Made by a program: the position numbers and the translations under genes. DNA of 64,000 nucleotides from positions 1 to 64,000 of the forward strand of contig CAWGGV010000006.1 of assembly GCA_963822255.1 (NCBI GenBank), given 5' to 3'. Of the stretch, positions 60,035 to 64,000 are shown one piece after another (position 1 is the first letter of the stretch; every line of letters starts with the position of its first letter). The notes below the pieces were generated by a model. It worked only from the letters and a program-made list of their open reading frames with translations. It was not told the DNA's origin and did no database searches. Source of the DNA: UBA7803 sp963822255. Its GTDB lineage: Bacteria; Pseudomonadota; Gammaproteobacteria; Pseudomonadales; Azotimanducaceae.

Positions 60035-61418
60035 TGGTTGGCCAGCGCCTTCGAGCCGGCGTCGGTCAGGCGCGCGCTCAGCACGTCGAGGAGCCTCGCC
60101 AGCTCGGGCTCGCCCCGGTTCGCCTTCAGCAGCCCGTTGGCGATGCGGCGGGCCTCGTCGAGCCGGCGGGTGCAGGCGAACTGCTCACCCAGGCTGCACA
60201 GCAGCAGCGGGTCGTTCAGCGCCGGTTGCGGATGCCGAGCGCTTGCGTAGGCGCGGTAGGTCGACTCGATGAGCCGCGACATCTCGGGCCCCGGCTGCGT
60301 CGCCGCAAGCCTGAGAAGCCGCCGCACGGCCCGGTGGTAGTCGGGGTCGGCGTCGCCCGCGCCAGCCTCCGGCGCCAGCAGCTGCAGATACTTCCGCCAG
60401 GTCGCCGCGTCGCCCGGATGCTCCGCCAGGTGGGTGACCGCCAGCGCCCGGGCCTCGGCGAATCTGAAGCCGTCGATGAGGCCGTCGAGCCGCTCCACCG
60501 CGCGCCCGTGACGCCGCATCGCGCGTGCCCTGCTCCAGATAGTCCGCGTCCACCCGGCGGGAGGAGGCCAGCACCAGGCCACCGAGCGCCGCGCCGCTGA
60601 CGAGCCCGCCGATGTGATCCCAGTAGGCGATGGCCTCGCCGTCGAACAGATAGCCGTAGAGCTCCTTGGCGAGCCACAAGGGCAGCACCAGCAGCGCCGG
60701 GGCCGTCAGCTGGCCGAAGTAGACGAGCACGCTGTAGAAGAAACGGATGCGGCGCAGCCGATAAACGGCGAGATAGGCGCCCATCAGGGCCGAGATGGCG
60801 CCGGAGGCGCCGATGGTGGGCACGTAGCTGCCGGCGTTGACCAGCACGTGCACGGCCCCACCGCCGACACCGCCGAGCAGGTAGACGGCGGCGAAGCTGA
60901 TGGGCCCCAGCACCCGCTCGAGCGCGAAACCGAACAGGAACAGGAACACCATGTTGCCCAGCAGATGCTCGACGCCGCCGTGCAGGAACATGCTGGTCAG
61001 GTAGCTCCACCAGGGCGACCCGGCCGGCACCAGCCCCATGCCGATCCAGCTCAGCCGATTGCGCTCCCGCTCGAAGGCCTGGCGGGCGCGGCGCCAATCG
61101 CCGGTCGTCGCCGATGCGGGGCGCCACATAACGGTCGAAGCCGAGGTCCAGCATCATCAGGTTCGCCAGCACCTCCGGCTGGCCGGGCAGCTCGCCGTGA
61201 TCGCCATCCCGCTCATTCCCGCTGCGGTAGCTGCGGTACAGCGGCGCTTCGCGGGCGAACAGGCCGTCGTCCAGGTAACGAGCTCGGGCGGCCGTGTAAG
61301 CGGCATCGTCACCGGCGAGCCCGGCGAAATAGACCCAGACGTTCACCAGCACGATCAGCAACGTGACCACCGGCGGATGCCGCCAGTCCGGCTTGTTCTC
61401 GACGGGAATCATCAACAT
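59992..61418 (-). pseudogene. Rhomboid intramembrane protease with C-terminal TPR-like domain, two frameshifts
   Basis: The start ATG 61418 gives ENKPDWRHPPVVTLLIVLVN and the first helix. A frame change near 61110 leads to DWRRARQAFERERNRLSWIG, then MFLHGGVEHLLGNMVFLFLF with the conserved His and Asn, and the catalytic GASGAISALMGAYLAVYRL. The His of the dyad is in AYWDHIGGLVSGAALGG. Near 60525 a second change leads to VERLDGLIDGFRFAEARALA and helical repeats to the stop at 59992. Rhomboids cut membrane proteins; the large TPR tail could hold partners. It overlaps the end of the zinc-finger membrane protein gene. Confidence 0.8.
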
Positions 61419-61543
61419 GATGCCACACGCATCCGGCGCTCGAACCCGGATGTTAGCGGCCACGCCGCACCGCCGGTGTGCGGTCGGTCACGGCCGCGCC
61501 CGCCGGAAGCGGCATAGCTATTGCGTGGGTGAGAGCGACCGGC

Positions 61544-61641
61544 GGTGGGAGCGACCTCCCAACCTGTGGTGGGAGCGACCTCCTGGTCGCGATGGTGGGA
61601 GGATCGCGACCGGGAGGTCGCTCCCACAGGTCGCTCCCACA
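61544..61641. repeat. REP-like cluster, GACC/GGTC-stem version
   Basis: Two copies in each orientation, some shortened, all with GCGACC/GGTCGC arms, filling the gap between the rhomboid and GST genes. Confidence 0.85.
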
Positions 61642-61662
61642 GAAATCTGTGAGGATCATGGC

Positions 61663-62379
61663 ATGCGCTACGAGCTGTACTACTGGCCCGGCATTCCCGG
61701 ACGCGGCGAGTTCGTGCGTCTGGCGCTGGAAGACGGTGGCGCCGACTACGCGGAGGTGGGCCGCTCCGACGACCCGGAGGGCGGCGTTTCGGCGATCGGG
61801 GCCTTGCTTGCCGGCGAAGCGACCGACACCCCGCCGTTCGCCCCGCCCTTCCTGAAGGCCGGTGACCTGGTGATCTCCCACGTGGCCAACATCCTCCGGT
61901 TTCTGGGCCCGGAGCTGGACCTGGTGCCCGGCGACGAGGGCAGTCGCTGGTGGGCGCACGGCCTTCAGCTCACGGTGACCGACTTCGTGGCCGAGATCCA
62001 CGACGTTCATCACCCGCTCGGCTCGTCGCTGTACTACGAAGATCAGAAGGCGGAGTCGGCGCGGCGGGCGGCCGTGTTCCGGGACGCCCGGCTGCCAAAG
62101 TTCCTGGGCTACTTCGAGCAGGTGCTGGAGAAAGGCGGCGGGCATCCGGTGGGCGGTGTGCACAGCTACGTGGATCTGTCGCTGTTTCAGCTCATGGCCG
62201 GGCTGCGCTACGCCTTCCCGAACGCCATGCAGGCGCTGGCCGGCGACTACCCGCACCTGGCGGCGCTGGCGGAACGGGTGGCCGAGCGGCCGAACGTCGC
62301 CGCGTACCTCGGCTCCGAGCGCCGGCTGCCATTCAACGACAGCGGCATCTTCCGGCATTATGGGGAGCTCGACCCCTGA
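61663..62379 (+). CDS. Glutathione S-transferase-like protein
   Basis: A 238-residue GST. The N-terminal domain begins RYELYYWPGIPGRGEFVRLA and the Tyr/Gly-Arg-Gly pattern is like sigma/alpha-class enzymes; VISHVANILRFLGPELDLVP holds the glutathione-binding turn. The helical part has WWAHGLQLTVTDFVAEIHDV and VDLSLFQLMAGLRYAFPNAM. ATG 61663. Its end overlaps the following transporter start by 20 bases, so detoxification and export may be linked. Confidence 0.85.
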   Translation: MRYELYYWPGIPGRGEFVRLALEDGGADYAEVGRSDDPEGGVSAIGALLAGEATDTPPFAPPFLKAGDLVISHVANILRFLGPELDLVPGDEGSRWWAHGLQLTVTDFVAEIHDVHHPLGSSLYYEDQKAESARRAAVFRDARLPKFLGYFEQVLEKGGGHPVGGVHSYVDLSLFQLMAGLRYAFPNAMQALAGDYPHLAALAERVAERPNVAAYLGSERRLPFNDSGIFRHYGELDP

Positions 62380-63607
62380 GCCATCCGACCGGGAGCAGAC
62401 TCTGACCCACCGTCGCATCGCGCCCCTGCTGGCGCTCGCCGTCGCGCTGACGCCGTTCAGCCTGGACGCCTACCTGCCCGCCTTCCCGGCCATCGCGGCA
62501 GCGCTTCGCACCACAACCAGCGAAACCGGGCTGACCCTCTCCATCTACGTGTTCCTGCTGGCGGTAGGCCAACTGGTGGGCGGCCCGTTGTCCGACCGCC
62601 TCGGCCGCCGGCCGGTGGTGTTCGCGGGCCTGGCCATCTTCGTCGCCGGCTGCCTGCTGGTGATGGCGTCGCAAACCCTGCCGTGGATGATGGTCGCCCG
62701 CGCCGTGCAGGCGTTCGGCGGCGGCTGGGTGGCGGTGAGCGTGCCGGCCATGGTCCGCGACCGCAGCTCCGGTGCCGAGAGCGCGCGGCTGTTCTCGTTG
62801 ATCTCGCTGATCATGTTCCTCGCCCCCGCGCTGGCGCCGAGCGTGGGCTCGCTGCTGCTGGCCGGGGTCGGCTGGCGCGGCATCTTCGGCTTTCTCGCCG
62901 TCTACGCGGTGCTCGTGGGAGCTTTGCTCGAGCTGCTGCTGTTCCGCGGCGCCGCCGCAGACGCGCTGCCCCCGAAGCAGCCGCTGCGCGCGCTCGTCAC
63001 CAACTATCGCCACGTGCTGACCCACGGCACCGCGATGATGCTCATCGTCCTGCGGGCTCTGGTGTTCAGCGTGCTGCTCATGTATCTCACCAACGCGCCG
63101 TTTCTGCTGCAGGACTGGCTCGGCCTTCCCAACAGCGGCTTCTCGGCGGTGTTCGCCCTCAACGTCTCGTGCATGGCCGGGCTCGCGGCCCTCAACCGCT
63201 TCCTGGTGGGGCGCTTCGAACCGGAACGCATACTCGGCGTGGCCGTGCGCTTTCAGACCGTGGCGGTGGCGTTGCTGCTGGCAGTGACCCTGTGGTCGCC
63301 GGCCCGCTGGCTGCTGATTCCCGCGCTGATGATGATCGTCGGCGCCATGGGCGCCATCGCGCCGAACATCCAGGCGAGCGTGATGCAGCACTTCCGTGTC
63401 CTCGGCGGCACCGCGGCCGCCGTGATGGGTGCCGTGCAGTTCGCCGGCGGCGGCATCGTCAGCGGCCTTTCCGCCCTGACGGTTCAGGGTCACGCGTCTC
63501 GGGTGGGGGTGGCCATGCTGGTATGCTCGTGCGCCGCCAGCCTCCTGGTAGTGGCCGTTCGCCGCCGGCTGGACAGCCTGCCCGTGGATGCCAGGACCGC
63601 CGTATGA
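62360..63607 (+). CDS. Bcr/CflA-type multidrug efflux MFS transporter
   Basis: A 415-residue transporter. The Bcr/CflA features are PFSLDAYLPAFPAIAAAL (first helix with Asp), VGQLVGGPLSDRLGRRPVVF and RAVQAFGGGWVAVSVPAMVR with DRSSGAESARLFSLI. Twelve helices follow. Family members export drugs and sometimes dipeptides or sulfonamides. ATG 62360 overlaps the GST gene. Its stop overlaps the next gene's start (ATGA). Confidence 0.88.
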   Translation: MGSSTPEPSDREQTLTHRRIAPLLALAVALTPFSLDAYLPAFPAIAAALRTTTSETGLTLSIYVFLLAVGQLVGGPLSDRLGRRPVVFAGLAIFVAGCLLVMASQTLPWMMVARAVQAFGGGWVAVSVPAMVRDRSSGAESARLFSLISLIMFLAPALAPSVGSLLLAGVGWRGIFGFLAVYAVLVGALLELLLFRGAAADALPPKQPLRALVTNYRHVLTHGTAMMLIVLRALVFSVLLMYLTNAPFLLQDWLGLPNSGFSAVFALNVSCMAGLAALNRFLVGRFEPERILGVAVRFQTVAVALLLAVTLWSPARWLLIPALMMIVGAMGAIAPNIQASVMQHFRVLGGTAAAVMGAVQFAGGGIVSGLSALTVQGHASRVGVAMLVCSCAASLLVVAVRRRLDSLPVDARTAV

Positions 63608-64000
63608 GTCTGTTCAAGACCAATCTGATCTATCTGGCCGCCGCCATCGCGGCGGCCGCGCTCTGCTACGTCGTCGCCGGGCCGGACCACCTGAAGCACA
63701 CCACCGGCTCGAGCATGCTGCTGCTGCTCGAGATCGCGCCGATCCTGGTGGGCGCCATGGTGGTCGGCGGCTACTTCCAGGCCCTGGTCCCGCGGCAAGC
63801 CGTCACCCGCTGGCTGGGCGGCGAGTCGGGCTTCAAGGGGCTGGCCCTCGCCACCGCGGCCGGTGCGATCACCCCCGGCGGGCCGTTCGCCTCGTTCCCC
63901 CTGGCCGCCGCCCTCTACGACAGCGGCGCCGACATCGGCACCACCGTGGCGTTCATCACCTCATGGTCGGTGCTGAACGTGATCCGGCTGTTCGTCTGGG
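63604..64000 (+). CDS. Permease, DUF318-like (partial, runs off the window)
   Basis: The visible 132 residues start LFKTNLIYLAAAIAAAALCY and include APILVGAMVVGGYFQALVPR, VTRWLGGESGFKGLALATAA and GGPFASFPLAAALYDSGADI. These are helices of the UPF0718/DUF318 permease type; in related proteins a Cys-rich or Pro-Gly motif sits at this place (here TPGGPF). ATG 63604 overlaps the previous stop. The 3' end is outside the window. Transported substrate unknown. Confidence 0.75.
   Translation, partial: MSLFKTNLIYLAAAIAAAALCYVVAGPDHLKHTTGSSMLLLLEIAPILVGAMVVGGYFQALVPRQAVTRWLGGESGFKGLALATAAGAITPGGPFASFPLAAALYDSGADIGTTVAFITSWSVLNVIRLFVW

Noticed and set aside
1..64000. tRNA, rRNA or riboswitch genes
   Set aside because: I saw no tRNA-like cloverleaf with T-arm consensus, no rRNA motifs and no recognisable riboswitch core in the intergenic gaps; an automated scan was not possible.

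Overview
The window looks like chromosomal DNA of a high-GC, Gram-negative, aerobic heterotroph, most likely a gammaproteobacterium. The pointers are RdgC (a beta/gammaproteobacterial protein), TonB-dependent receptors, a PQQ-type lipoprotein dehydrogenase, VPLPA-CTERM/exosortase proteins, and many dispersed REP palindromes. No rRNA, tRNA or CRISPR array was seen. All family names come from reading the sequence by eye; no database search was run.

Region 1 (1-13 kb) is a decayed accessory or exopolysaccharide region, less GC-rich than the rest by eye and without REP elements. It holds a frameshifted WecG/TagA glycosyltransferase, an IS1634-like remnant, two intact VPLPA-CTERM proteins, a frameshifted exosortase-EpsI fusion (XrtD type), a degraded partial copy of one VPLPA gene, and heavily frameshifted fcl and gmd (GDP-fucose synthesis). 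It also holds a PD40 repeat protein whose sorting tail lies behind an in-frame stop, a TonB receptor remnant running in frame into a LuxR regulator, and a SnoaL-like gene with an in-frame stop.

Region 2 (11.6-24.5 kb) carries a polyamine-type binding protein, a DUF222-HNH protein, a frameshifted Baeyer-Villiger-type monooxygenase and rdgC. These are followed by an aromatic amino acid block: hpd (HPPD) divergent from an Lrp regulator, a DUF4188-TetR pair, an animal-type phenylalanine hydroxylase with an N-terminal ACT domain, and a secreted chorismate mutase-cyclohexadienyl dehydratase fusion. Together these could take chorismate to phenylalanine, tyrosine and homogentisate, but no transaminase or homogentisate dioxygenase is in view.

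Region 3 (24.5-64 kb) is mostly ordinary chromosome: a full TonB receptor, two exonuclease III paralogues, four glutathione transferase-like proteins and several transporters, a MocR regulator, a PEBP protein, PbpG, MtgA, a rhomboid protease, acylphosphatase and others. The most unusual gene is at 38756-40699: a Clp1-type polynucleotide kinase domain fused to an RNase Z-type metallo-beta-lactamase domain.

Two signals cut across the whole window. First, about ten clusters of REP-like palindromes come in three stem versions that differ by compensatory changes; two clusters lie inside coding frames (a PQQ dehydrogenase and a lipase maturation factor). Second, about a dozen well-conserved genes are broken by single-base frameshifts, while long neighbouring genes are perfectly open. 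This may be partly assembly error and should be settled with reads before calling true pseudogenes.
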